Shown here: positions 55,104 to 64,000 of the stretch, piece by piece
Layout: each line of letters starts with the position of its first letter
Position numbering within the stretch: position 1 is the first letter of the stretch
Origin: Peristeroidobacter soli
GTDB taxonomy: Bacteria > Pseudomonadota > Gammaproteobacteria > Steroidobacterales > Steroidobacteraceae
DNA: 64,000 bases
Direction: 5' to 3'
Assembly (NCBI RefSeq): GCF_004138485.1
Contig: NZ_RYEV01000011.1
Coordinates: 212,327-276,326 of the forward strand
Position numbers and translations under genes: made by a program
The notes under the pieces: generated by a model
What the model was told of the DNA's origin: nothing
What the model saw: only the letters and a program-made list of their open reading frames with translations
The model's database searches: none

Positions 55104-56117
55104 TCAATGTGAAAAAAGTTTATCGGCATCAAACGGCACATCGTCGCGGAGGATGTAATAACAGGCACGCGCCAACTTATGTGCGATTGCTCGTATCGCC
55201 ACGATGCGGCTGCGCTGGCGGCTCTTGCACTCATAGTAGTGACGGGCCTGCGGTAGATAGCGCACGGCGAAGTGTGCCGCTTCGTGAAATGCCCAAGACA
55301 GATAGGCATTGCCGTTCTTGCGGTTGCCGTCTCCCTTCTTCTTTCCGTTGCTCAGCGCGCAGCTCTGCACGCATCGACAGTACGAGGCAAACTGGCCCAC
55401 CCGCGTAAAACGACGGATATCACCAACCTCGAGGCCAATGGTCCATGCCAGGATCGGTCCGATGCCATTCACTGTTTGGAGGCGCCTGTACGCCGGGGCG
55501 TCCTTCAGCTCCTGCCTCACCATCGTCTCAATGCGCCAGATCTGCTGCGTCAACGCTTCAATGATCACGCGATGCGCATCGATGACCAGCGCAATCTGCG
55601 GCTCGGTGACCACCGGCCAGGGCTGTTGCTTCGTGCCGATCATCACCGCGCTCGATACCTTTATGTTCAACTCGCGCGCATAACAGCTCTTCGCGGCCAG
55701 CACATTCATCGTTCGCTGCCTCACTAGTCGGCAGCGATGCCGCAGCAAATCTCGAACTGCTCGCTGGCTCCTTGGGTAGATATAGCCACAGGGCAAGATG
55801 CCCAAGCGCAACTGCGCTAGATGAAATGCATCATCGCAGTCGTCCCGGTGTTTCAGCCCCTCGTACTGGCGTACCGCCGAGGTATTGACCAGCTTGACGC
55901 GGTAGCCTGCCTGCATCAGGCCGTCCACCAGCCAATACCAGTTGAAGGTCGACTCCACCGCAATCGCCGCCAGCGCTTCCCGATACGGCGCCAGAACCGC
56001 CAAGGTTACCGACAGATCGTTCGCCAGCCGCTGCTCTACCAGACGCTCGTCATGCTCATTGATGAGCGTCAACCAATGATTGTTGGAGTGCAGATCGATA
56101 CCGCAGTACAGTTTCAT
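55104..56117 (-). CDS. IS110-family transposase
   Basis: A 337-residue DEDD transposase: N-terminal RuvC-like domain with Asp8 (GIDLHSNN), Glu55 (VESTFNW) and the acidic group RDDCDDA (residues 91-97), and the C-terminal Tnp_IS116 region (RLQTVNGIGPILAWTIGLEVGDIRRF...ASYCR). The frame is intact. These elements insert without long inverted repeats, so the ends cannot be placed. It points away from the second IS110-type gene 231 bases to the right. Confidence 0.92.
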   Translation of the reverse strand: MKLYCGIDLHSNNHWLTLINEHDERLVEQRLANDLSVTLAVLAPYREALAAIAVESTFNWYWLVDGLMQAGYRVKLVNTSAVRQYEGLKHRDDCDDAFHLAQLRLGILPCGYIYPRSQRAVRDLLRHRCRLVRQRTMNVLAAKSCYARELNIKVSSAVMIGTKQQPWPVVTEPQIALVIDAHRVIIEALTQQIWRIETMVRQELKDAPAYRRLQTVNGIGPILAWTIGLEVGDIRRFTRVGQFASYCRCVQSCALSNGKKKGDGNRKNGNAYLSWAFHEAAHFAVRYLPQARHYYECKSRQRSRIVAIRAIAHKLARACYYILRDDVPFDADKLFSH

Positions 56118-56348
56118 CGTCAGCTCCTCCAGGTGCTGGAAACACCTGCTTGCCTACTCACGCTTGCCGAGATCGAAGCTACCACTTCGGTCTCGGAGAG
56201 GAGCTGGCTGGAGGAGCATCAGAATGGCGGCGAAACTCAATGCGATCGGATTCTTGATGAGATGGACTCCTCCTGCTGGCAGTACGGCATCGATATGCCA
56301 AGCTGATGGTTGCGTTTCCCAGCTGAAGCTCAACAGAAGGAGTCCGCC

Positions 56349-57406
56349 ATGTATGCTACGACGGTAGGTGTGGACCTGGCAAAGAACCGCTTCGAAGTTG
56401 CCGTTGCCGACGAGCAGTTCCGAGTGGGACGACGTGAACGACTGACACGGGCTCGGTTTTCTCAGTTCTTTAGCAATCATCCACCCAGCCTGATTGTGAT
56501 GGAGGCGTGCGGTTCCGCGCACTACTGGGCGCGCACTTTCCAAGCGCGCGGTCATGAAGTTCGGCTGCTGCCGGCACAGTATGTACGCGCCTACGTCCGG
56601 CGCAATAAAACCGATGCAGCCGATGCAGCCGCACTGATCGAAGCGTCAAGATGTACCGAATTCGCCCCGTGCCCATCAAGTCGATCGATCAGCAGGTGCT
56701 GCAACAGTTACACCGCATTCGCGAGCAGTGGAAACACACTCGCACGGCGCGGATCAATCAACTGCGCGGCTGCCTGCGCGAGTTCGGCCTCGCCATCCCG
56801 GTCGGTGCTCGTCGTGGCATCGCCGCCGTGCGCGAGGCACTGGAATGCGCCGACAATGCGCTGCCCGATGTGCTCCGACCGGTGGTGCTCGAGCTACTGC
56901 AGGAGATTGCGGAACTCGAACAGCGTCTGAAGCAGATCGAGCGCCTGCTCAGTGATCTGACACACGAGGATCCGGTCGTGCGCGAGTTGTTGAAGATCCC
57001 CGGCATCGGGCTATTGAGCGCGACCGCATTGCGTGGTGCTCTCAACAGCGTACAACGCTTTCCTTCCGGCCGGCATTTCGCTTCTTGGCTAGGCGTTACG
57101 GCTCGTGAGCATTCCTCAGGGGAACGACGACGTTTGGGCGCGATCAGCAAGCGGGGCGACGTATACCTACGAACTTTGCTCATCCACGGAGCGCGCTCGG
57201 TGCTGCAGGCCGCGAAACAATCCGTCCAGGCAGGGCGGTCCTTGGATCGACTGCGCACCTGGGCACTGGATACCGAGCGGCGCTGCGGTCATAACAAGGC
57301 GATCGTTGCTCTAGCGAACAAGATGGCCCGCATCATCTGGGCGACCTGGAAGCATCAGCGATCTTACGATGGCAACTGGCAACTTCGATCCAGTGCACGG
57401 AGCTAA
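56349..57406 (+). pseudogene. IS110-family transposase (IS1111-like), frameshifted
   Basis: The first part (MYATTVGVDLAKNRFEVAV...RRNKTDAADAAALIEASRC) and the second part (RPVPIKSIDQQVLQQLHRIREQWKHTR... to GALNSVQRFPSGRHFASWLGV) lie in different frames. The join is near 56660, where GAATTCGCC would need one more A (GAAATTCGCC) to give the usual EIRPVP. A one-base deletion, or a sequencing error, inactivates the gene; otherwise it is full length (about 350 codons) and distinct from its neighbour. Confidence 0.85.
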
Positions 57407-57723
57407 TTGATTCAAGATTTCCCAACTTCAACGCGAGGCTGCACTTGATGCGATTGCATTCATGATCAAGCGGATCGGCAGCTGGCGCGACAAAGTCGAT
57501 AATGTCCATGGCCCATTACGAGGCCTTGTTTTTGATTGGCTCCGCGCCGGCGACTTTCATGATGTCCAGGGCGATCCAACGTCGAACGTGTTCCGCCCAT
57601 CAACAGGACGAATACACGGTTGCAGCCGATGTCCGCTTTCTGATCAAAGCTCCATCAAGAAGGCTTGCATCTGGAGTCCAGACATGCACATTAAGGTTCG
57701 CGTTCGTGTCCTCTGTGTGATTG
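57407..57723. other. Gap with no recognised gene
   Basis: A plus frame 57462-57755 (97 residues, MIKRIGSWRDKVDNVHG...) runs into the MATE gene antisense and matches nothing I know. The stretch probably holds the right end of the IS110-type element and flanking debris. Confidence 0.35.
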
Positions 57724-59133
57724 TTACATCGGTTGGGCCACGGCGAGTGGGGTAAGCTGGAGACGCACCTGCTTCCGCAACCAAAGCACATTGAGAGCGA
57801 CGTGCACGATCGTGGCAGCAATCGATAGATACCATATGTGCTCGAGCTTGTAGCCGGGTTGTGAAGTGAGCCAAATTGCCGGCACGGCGTACACGATAAG
57901 ACGCATGGCCGAACTCAGCAGGGAAGGCAGCGTGTTGCCCAGCGCCTGAAAGACGCCCGAGCAAACCAATGACACGGCGTTTAGCACGCAGTTCCACGAA
58001 ATGAATTGCAAGAATTGAGCGCCAACGCGCACGACTTCGGGCTCGGGTGAGAAGAAGCGCACCATCGCTTCAGGCCGCCATTGACACAACAGCATCGCAG
58101 CCAACATGAGAGCTATCGATTGGATGAAGGCGACGCGGAACGTTTCTCGCACTCGTGCTATCTGTCGCGCGCCGAAATTCTGGCCGGCCACCGGTGCAAC
58201 GGCGACGGCTATCGCCATCGCAGGCAAGAATATTCCCCCCATGATACGCGAGCCGATGCCGAAGCCAGCCTGCGCTGCCGGACCGAAGTCTCTGATTGCC
58301 CACAACGTAGTGCTGACATAGCCAAAGATCAGCAAGAGATCGCCACCCGCAGGCAACCCGATGGTGAGTATGCGCTTCCACACAGCGAAGCGCGGCTGCC
58401 ACCGTTCCGGATGAAACGACACATATCTCCCCATCCGATTGAAGTACACCCAGAGCAATACCACACCGCTGAGCACGGCAATTGAACTGGCGAGCCCCGC
58501 CCCAGCCACACCCATCGCGTAGCTCGTACCCCAGCCGGCGATCAGTACTGGCGCCAGAACTGCGTTCAGGAGCACCGTAGCTACTTGCACGATCATTGCA
58601 GGCTTCACGATGCCCGTTCCGATCAACGCCGAGCGTATCGAGACCAGCGCGAACTGCAGCGCCAGGCCCGGCAGGAACCAGAACAAATATTTGCGACCTT
58701 GCATGACGGTCGCCTCGTCCGCAGCCATCGAGCTCAAATACGGAACCGCGAGTGTGTACCCAAGCAGCAATGCCAAAGCTCCGAGAATCGCGGCGACCAG
58801 CAACGACTGATTGAAGATTAGATTGGCATCCTGCTGGTCCTTGCGTCCGGCCGCGTGTGAAATCAATGCCACGGTACCGACGCCCAGAGCCTGGGTCAGC
58901 GCAAGGGTGATCAACATGATGTTGCTTGCGGCACTGACCCCAGCAACGGCGGCATCGCCCAGCCCGGCGACGAAATACAGATCGACGAAGACATACAGCG
59001 TTTGGAACAGCATACTCGCGCCCATGGGCACCGCCATGGAGATGATATGACGAGCGATTGAGCCCTGAGTGAGATCCTTCATGTGATGAATCGTACGAAG
59101 TTCACCTGCGGCGACCGCAGCGGGGGCGTTCAC
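57724..59133 (-). CDS. MATE-family efflux transporter
   Basis: A 469-residue inner-membrane antiporter with about 12 hydrophobic helices in two MATE halves (SIARHIISMAVPMGASMLFQTLYVFVDLYFVAGLGDAAVAGVS at the N-terminus; MAIAVAVAPVAGQNFGARQIARVRETF in the middle). The family exports drugs and cationic metabolites using Na+ or H+. GTG 59133 is the farthest start; ATG 59082 (MKDLTQGS) is equally plausible. No linked regulator is visible. It lies in the A/T-richer right-hand region. Confidence 0.9.
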   Translation of the reverse strand: MNAPAAVAAGELRTIHHMKDLTQGSIARHIISMAVPMGASMLFQTLYVFVDLYFVAGLGDAAVAGVSAASNIMLITLALTQALGVGTVALISHAAGRKDQQDANLIFNQSLLVAAILGALALLLGYTLAVPYLSSMAADEATVMQGRKYLFWFLPGLALQFALVSIRSALIGTGIVKPAMIVQVATVLLNAVLAPVLIAGWGTSYAMGVAGAGLASSIAVLSGVVLLWVYFNRMGRYVSFHPERWQPRFAVWKRILTIGLPAGGDLLLIFGYVSTTLWAIRDFGPAAQAGFGIGSRIMGGIFLPAMAIAVAVAPVAGQNFGARQIARVRETFRVAFIQSIALMLAAMLLCQWRPEAMVRFFSPEPEVVRVGAQFLQFISWNCVLNAVSLVCSGVFQALGNTLPSLLSSAMRLIVYAVPAIWLTSQPGYKLEHIWYLSIAATIVHVALNVLWLRKQVRLQLTPLAVAQPM

Positions 59134-60264
59134 CGGAAAGGATGTTGGTGCGTGAAGCTTTTGGCTCCTGAGCTCAAGTGGAGCCCTGATTGAAGCGGCC
59201 GCGGGCTCGTATGTGACCCACTTTCAGAGCATGAGCAATCCCGCATCTCACCTGACAACGCGATTCTCTATCGTGCAGGTTATGGCCGGCCAGCTGATCC
59301 GGCGGCAAACGACCTTGCATGTGCACGACAGAACTGAAGGGCCGTCTGCTGGAGCAAGAGATAGGCCCCTCAATGAGCTCGTATCTCGCAGGGATCTACC
59401 TCGATCTTGGACTTCGGGCGCCCTGGTGCGGCCTGCCGCCATGGCGCCGCACTTCGAGGATGCGGCATCACGTCAGCCGCAGAAAGAAGCGCGCTTCGCC
59501 GCTCGGTGAATTCCGACGAAAATACCTGCACTGTCTTCGCGTATTGATATTCGTTGCATCCAGTTCCCTTTGATCGACCTCAGACAGAGAGCGGAAAATG
59601 TCGCGACAGTATCGGTGCCCGGTAGAAATTTCTCTTGACCCTCGTTTCGTTAGCGGTTCGCCAGGCTCAGACGCTCTTGCTGGCAGAACACCTCCTCGAA
59701 CTGCCCGCTGGTTTCGATCTTCCGACCATCGCGACCAAGCATCTGCCGCCCAGTCGTTGTCGCTTCATCGTCTGTATCGCTTACTCCAGTGGTGGCTGAT
59801 TTGGAGCGGCATTGTCCGCGCGCGGATAGATCGGAAGGACGCGTCGGGGCTTACCTCTGAGCGGCCCCGTCTCGCTTCTTTTGGGCGCTGCTGAGCGTGC
59901 CTAGAACCCTCCTGCAGCGGCAGCTCAGTGGGAGTGACGACCTGCAGCCGAGCCATCCGCCGCTGCAGGGGCAACAAGCTCTTGTTTGCCGGTCACTCCA
60001 TCGAGTTATTCACTCTCGACGGGCTCATCGTTGGGTCTGAATGTCGTGTGACCTGCTGGCGCTTTCTCATCCTTCCGAAATGGGCGAGTTCGCTGGTGCC
60101 GATGCAGAAAACGTCGAGAGCCCGCGCTAGCGCCGAGTTCGCTGCAGCGAGTTGACGGACGGCAGCCAGCGTCGCTGGCTTTCCCTAAGAGTCATCCGTG
60201 ATAGGCAACGACATCCCCGAGCTCCGATCCCACGGCGCGATGAAACTGGAAACTCCAAAAAACC
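59134..60264. other. 1.1-kb gap without a supported gene
   Basis: Several short frames (plus 59213-59509, 59319-59573, 59598-59894; minus 59765-59977) overlap each other and look like no family. It may contain decayed genes; I could not reconstruct one. No RNA gene or repeat array is evident. Confidence 0.4.
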
Positions 60265-61368
60265 ATGTCAAATAACGAAGAAAAATCGCACGTTCCATCC
60301 GACCAGGGGCGCCGGAATTTCGTCAGGGGAGTTGCACTTGCCGCGGCGACTACGCCAGCGATCCTCATGCTGCCGGCGCTTGGTGCCGCGGCGATGCAGC
60401 AGCCTGCTTCGGGTTGTACCGATGTCTCGCCGCCCATGAAGGACGTTAGAGGCAAAGTGGCTTTCATCACGGGAGGGTCGAGTGGCGTTGGTCTTGGCGT
60501 TGCGAGGGCCTTCGCAGAGGCGGGAATGCACGTCGCAATTGGTTATCGAACCAAGGAACACCTTGACGATGCCATGAGCTACCTTGAGGAAACTCGTAGC
60601 CGCATCCACGCGATCCGGGTCGACGTTACTGATCGTCCAGGGATGGAACAGGCTGCAGCGGAAACGGTGCGAGTCTTTGGGAAGATACATGTCCTGGTCA
60701 ACAACGCAGGCGTGAACTTGCCCATTCCATTCAAAAAAATTACCTACAATGACTGGGACTGGGTGATGGGAGTCAACTTGACTGGCGTCTTCAATGGTCT
60801 ACATGCCTTCCTCCCGTACATCCAGGCTCACGCTGATGGCGGTCAAATCATCACGACCTCGTCTTTGTTTGGGCTCATCAGTGCGGCCAATCAATGTGCC
60901 TATTCCGCCTCCAAGTACGCCGTGGTGGGCCTGATGGAAGCATTGCGGTCCGAGTTCATCGGGTCTAATGTCGGCGTGTCCGTGTTCTGCCCTGGGCTTG
61001 TCACTTCAAATGTATTTGAGTCAGCCCGCAATCGTCCAAGCAGTCTGTCGGATACGGGGTTCTCACCCGATCAAGAAACGAAGGACCGCCAGCAAAAGAT
61101 GCGGCACGATCCGGAGTACGCCATGCCGGCGTTGGAGGCGGGGCAGTTGGTGTTGCGCGGCATGCGTCGCAACGATCTTTATATTCTGACGCATCCCGAA
61201 TACGAGCGGGTCTTGCGCGACAGGAGCGAAGCACTCATCGCCTCAATACCCAAAGACTTGAGACCGACACAGACAAGGCTGATGGCGGCACGTTCGGGCT
61301 TCGAGCAGTCAGTCTACACTGTCGAGCGGGATCGGATGCTCTGTGGGAAGTCGGAGCGAAACGAATGA
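60265..61368 (+). CDS. Short-chain dehydrogenase/reductase with Tat-like leader
   Basis: A 367-residue SDR. The leader has GRRNFVRGVALAAATTPAILMLPALGAAA, a twin-arginine motif plus hydrophobic core, before the Rossmann domain (FITGGSSGVGLGVARAFAEAG near residue 70; NNAGV; catalytic Ser in TTSSLFG and Tyr-x3-Lys in YSASK). The C-terminus is about 60 residues longer than a minimal SDR. Export of an NAD(P)-dependent enzyme would be odd unless the cofactor is tightly held. Its stop overlaps the next gene by 4 bases. Confidence 0.85.
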   Translation: MSNNEEKSHVPSDQGRRNFVRGVALAAATTPAILMLPALGAAAMQQPASGCTDVSPPMKDVRGKVAFITGGSSGVGLGVARAFAEAGMHVAIGYRTKEHLDDAMSYLEETRSRIHAIRVDVTDRPGMEQAAAETVRVFGKIHVLVNNAGVNLPIPFKKITYNDWDWVMGVNLTGVFNGLHAFLPYIQAHADGGQIITTSSLFGLISAANQCAYSASKYAVVGLMEALRSEFIGSNVGVSVFCPGLVTSNVFESARNRPSSLSDTGFSPDQETKDRQQKMRHDPEYAMPALEAGQLVLRGMRRNDLYILTHPEYERVLRDRSEALIASIPKDLRPTQTRLMAARSGFEQSVYTVERDRMLCGKSERNE

Positions 61369-62867
61369 GTTCATCGAAAGTCTTCTCAAAACAACGACTG
61401 TTGTTCTCATTTGGGATTTCTTTGCTGTTGACGTCCATCCACCCGGTGATCTCGCAGGCCAGTTCAACGGCCATTCCCCGAGCGGTTTGTGGTCCTCGAG
61501 ATCGGACCGAGAGCGTACAGGGCCAAACGACGTTAGCTGAGCGCTTCAGCCCCGGGCCAGCCAAACCCTATAGCTGTAACCTGGAACTCGTTGGTCAGTA
61601 TGAGGGTGAAGGTGCCGGGTTTGACCTTGAGGTTTTGGGACATTGCGCTTACTACGCGACCGCTCCCAGTTCTCAGCTGCGCAGTCCTGGCGTCGTTGTC
61701 TTGGACGTCTCCGACTCTGGCCATCCGAAGATGGCCACCCACCTGACCAGTCCCGCCATGTTGGATGCTGGCGAATCTCTGGTGATCAATCACGCACGCC
61801 AGTTTCTCCTCGCGAGCACGCCACCCAGAACCACCAATGCGCCGTTTGAGATCTACGATCTATCCGCCGATTGCAGTCATCCTGTCTTGAAGAGCACCGT
61901 TGCTCTTCCAAACCTGTTTGCTCATGTAGGACAGTTCGATGCCGAGGGCCGAACGTTTTACGGGGTAAAAGGACTATATGGTGTTCCAGCCGACAAGAAG
62001 GTGCCTGCTCCATCCGCAGTCTTCGCCCTAGATGCTGAGGATCCTGAAAAACTGGCCGTACTATCGGTTTGGACACCGGAGGACGGTTCTTGGCAGACAC
62101 ACGGCGTCAATATCAGTAAGAATGGTCGTCGGGCATATGTGACTCTACAGCGCCAGACTCGCGCAGCTCAGATTCCGAATGGGTTGCTCATTATGGACAC
62201 CAGCGAAATTCAGGATCGAAAGCCGCATCCACAGTTTCGACTTCTCGGGTCACTATTCTGGGAAGACACCCACTTTGCGCAGTTTGCATTGCCGATCACC
62301 GTCGCAGGTAAGCCCCATTTGATCTACACCGATCTCTTGGGTCGCCTTGAGGGATCTGGGTCTTCAGAAAAAACCAACGCCTGCGGTTCAGACGAGCCGA
62401 GCTATGGCGTTGCACGAATCATCGACATCAGCGATGAAAGAAATCCAAAACTGGTCTCGAAGCTTCTGCTCGAAGTGCACGACCCAAAAAACTGCTCGAA
62501 CGTCATGAACGATCCGACGAGCGCTCTTGGATACGGTAGTTTAGGTTGTGACGCCGATGATCCTGAGAATGCCAAGCTATTGGTTTGCGGCTATAACGAA
62601 GCCGGCTTGAGGGTTTTCGACATCCGCAACCCGACGCACCCTCGCGAAGTCGCCTACTACAAACCGCCCGCTAGAAGAACACAGAGCCGCCCCGGCTCAC
62701 TGCTGCGCTTCAAAGCGGGATTGGATTACACCGCCGATCAAGTGGTCGTTCCAAAATTTCGAAGCGGCACGCAGGAGATTTGGTTCCTCAGCTTCGATAA
62801 CGGCTTCCAGGTCGTGCGCTTCACGGACGCTTTCAAGGCTGCAAACAAAGAACTCTTTCAGAACTAG
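61365..62867 (+). CDS. Secreted LVIVD-repeat-like beta-propeller protein
   Basis: A 500-residue protein with a signal peptide (LLFSFGISLLLTSIHPVISQA) and repeated blade segments: GVVVLDVSDSGHPKMATHL, FEIYDLSADCSHPVLKSTV, VARIIDISDERNPKLVSKL and LRVFDIRNPTHPREVAYY. These are LVIVD-like repeats forming a propeller, often a binding or scaffolding module outside the cytoplasm. No catalytic motif is obvious. It is translationally coupled to the SDR and followed by a GMC oxidoreductase gene, so a periplasmic oxidoreductase complex is possible (inference). Confidence 0.75.
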   Translation: MSSSKVFSKQRLLFSFGISLLLTSIHPVISQASSTAIPRAVCGPRDRTESVQGQTTLAERFSPGPAKPYSCNLELVGQYEGEGAGFDLEVLGHCAYYATAPSSQLRSPGVVVLDVSDSGHPKMATHLTSPAMLDAGESLVINHARQFLLASTPPRTTNAPFEIYDLSADCSHPVLKSTVALPNLFAHVGQFDAEGRTFYGVKGLYGVPADKKVPAPSAVFALDAEDPEKLAVLSVWTPEDGSWQTHGVNISKNGRRAYVTLQRQTRAAQIPNGLLIMDTSEIQDRKPHPQFRLLGSLFWEDTHFAQFALPITVAGKPHLIYTDLLGRLEGSGSSEKTNACGSDEPSYGVARIIDISDERNPKLVSKLLLEVHDPKNCSNVMNDPTSALGYGSLGCDADDPENAKLLVCGYNEAGLRVFDIRNPTHPREVAYYKPPARRTQSRPGSLLRFKAGLDYTADQVVVPKFRSGTQEIWFLSFDNGFQVVRFTDAFKAANKELFQN

Positions 62868-62897
62868 CAATTGATCGCTGCTAAAACGGTAACAACC

Positions 62898-63892
62898 ATG
62901 GCAGGCGCGCAGTCCGAGTACGACGCCGTCATCGTCGGCTCCGGTGCTGGCGGAGGTATCGCCAGCTACGTGCTCACGCGGCGTGGATTGAAAGTGCTCC
63001 TACTCGAAGCTGGACGCGATTACACGGCCGAATCAGAAACGCCGATGTTTCAAGTCGAAGCTGACGCGCCCCTAAACGGCGCCTCGACGCCAGACAAGCC
63101 GCTCGGCTTCTTCGATGCCGCCATCGGCGGTGGATGGGATCTCCCCGACGAACCCTACACGGTCGCGCCGCGAACTCAATTTCACTGGTGGCGTTCGCGC
63201 ATGGTTGGAGGACGCACCAACCATTGGGGTCGTGTCACGCTGCGCTATGGACCGTATGACTTTCAGACTCACCGCCGGACGGGTCTCGGTGTCGACTGGC
63301 CGATCGGCTACGAAGACCTGGCCCCCTACTACGACCGTGTCGAGAAGCTGATCGGCGTCTTCGGAGAACGTGAAAACATCGAGAACAGTCCAGATTCCTC
63401 GCCAGGCGTGCTGCTGCCCCCCCTGCGATGCACGCGCACGAGGTCTGGGTACAGAGCGTCCTGGCGAAGCGCTTCGGAATTCGAACCGTACCGATTCATA
63501 GTGCCGTCCTGACGCGGCCTCTGAACGGCCGCCCGGCCTGCCTGTATGCAACGCCGTGCCGTAGGGGTTGCGCCATCGGCGCTTTCTTTCAAACGCCGAC
63601 CGTGCTGCTGCCGCCCGCCCTCGCTACGGGGCGATTGGAGATTCGCACACATTCCATGGTCTACGAGGTTCCTCTTGATCAGCACGGTCGGGCCACCGGC
63701 GTGCGTTACATTGACAAGACCAATGGCAGTCGGCACCTCGTTCGCGCACGCGCCGTGGTCCTGGCCGCCAGCAGTTGTGAGACCGCGCGTATTCTGCTGA
63801 ATTCGACATCCAACGCATTTCCGGACGGACTCGCGAACAGCTCCGGCCAAGTTGGACGTCATCTGACTGATACTGCGCGATTTCCCAGTTGA
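62898..63892 (+). pseudogene. GMC oxidoreductase, frameshifted and 3'-truncated
   Basis: The N-terminal part has the FAD motif IVGSGAGGGIASYVL, LLLEAG and GGRTNHWGRVTLRYGPYDF, of the gluconate/fructose-dehydrogenase-like GMC group. At about 63420 a run of seven C breaks the frame; eight C would restore LLPPPAMHAHEVW and continue with SVLAKRFGIRTVPIHSAVLT ... VVLAASSCETARILLNS. The protein then stops after GRHLTDTARFPS, well short of the substrate domain and C-terminal His, where IS-like sequence begins. ATG 62898 is the likely start (TTG 62871 also open). Confidence 0.82.
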
Positions 63893-64000
63893 GGACCACC
63901 CGATTTCCCGAGTTGGGGACCACCTTGTGAGGTCACTGGCGGAGCAGAAGTGGGCGATTCTTACGCGACGTGTTTCTTGCTGGCAAGTTTCCGGGCCTTG
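63880..64000. mobile_element. Probable insertion-sequence end with tandem terminal repeats, continues off window
   Basis: CGATTTCCCAGTTGAGGACCACC and a second imperfect copy (CGATTTCCCGAGTTGGGGACCACC) lie in direct tandem at about 63878-63926, exactly where homology to GMC oxidoreductases ends. Multiple short terminal repeats are a property of IS21-type ends. The transposase would be beyond the window, so the family is a guess. Confidence 0.45.

Noticed and set aside
56349..57406. Programmed ribosomal frameshift in the IS110-type transposase
   Set aside because: There is no slippery heptamer at the junction, and IS110-family transposases are normally made from one frame; a one-base deletion explains it better.

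Overview
The window is high-GC proteobacterial DNA. TonB-dependent receptors, Tat-type leaders, aerobic CobS/CobT, and many acyl-CoA and oxygenase genes suggest a free-living aerobic catabolic generalist, plausibly a Steroidobacter/Nevskiales-like gammaproteobacterium. That placement is a guess from gene content; no marker gene is present.

Layout. (1) 0-2.8 kb: the end of cobS (cut by the window edge) and cobT. (2) 2.8-27.7 kb, cluster A: XdhC chaperone, acyl-CoA dehydrogenase, a three-subunit molybdenum hydroxylase (large subunit at 5.6 kb, FAD and 2Fe-2S subunits at 12-13.4 kb), an SsuABC/TauABC-type importer, a NicX-like 2,5-dihydroxypyridine dioxygenase, an isochorismatase-fold amidase (maleamate amidase-like), a NicC/salicylate-hydroxylase-like FAD monooxygenase, a YdeP/FdhF-type formate dehydrogenase, an EamA exporter, two intact and one decayed paralogous solute-binding proteins, two carboxymuconolactone-decarboxylase-fold proteins, a TonB receptor, CoxG, an AraC fragment and an aldo/keto reductase. 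Together these read as uptake and aerobic breakdown of a pyridine carboxylate through 2,5-dihydroxypyridine to maleamate and maleate, with formate oxidised. No deformylase or maleate isomerase is seen. Four copies of a related promoter-proximal motif tie the transcription units of this cluster together.

(3) 27.8-29.9 kb: two damaged insertion sequences of one family abut each other. (4) 30.1-53.5 kb, cluster B: thioesterase, TonB receptor, SnoaL, alpha/beta hydrolase, VOC protein, cytochrome P450, a large MalT/AlkS-type LuxR regulator, enoyl-CoA hydratase, quinone-reductase-like dehydrogenase, Rieske oxygenase, two acyl-CoA dehydrogenases, GMC oxidoreductase, acyl-CoA ligase, MFS transporter, putidaredoxin-type ferredoxin with its reductase, a class III CoA-transferase and an HMG-CoA-lyase-like enzyme. 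Many genes overlap by 4 bases, so these are tightly coupled operons. The logic is oxygenation (P450 and Rieske, probably sharing the ferredoxin pair), alcohol oxidation, CoA activation, beta-oxidation, then retro-Claisen cleavage of a branched acyl-CoA. The substrate cannot be read from sequence.

(5) 53.5-64 kb: insertion-sequence debris, then the 3' half of a tRNA-Lys(CUU) gene on the minus strand, then visibly more A/T-rich DNA with two IS110-family transposases (one frameshifted), a MATE exporter, and an operon of a Tat-leader short-chain dehydrogenase, a secreted LVIVD-like beta-propeller protein and a frameshifted, truncated GMC oxidoreductase that runs into what looks like another insertion-sequence end. 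The tRNA fragment is best explained as the attachment-site copy of a genomic island extending off the right edge.
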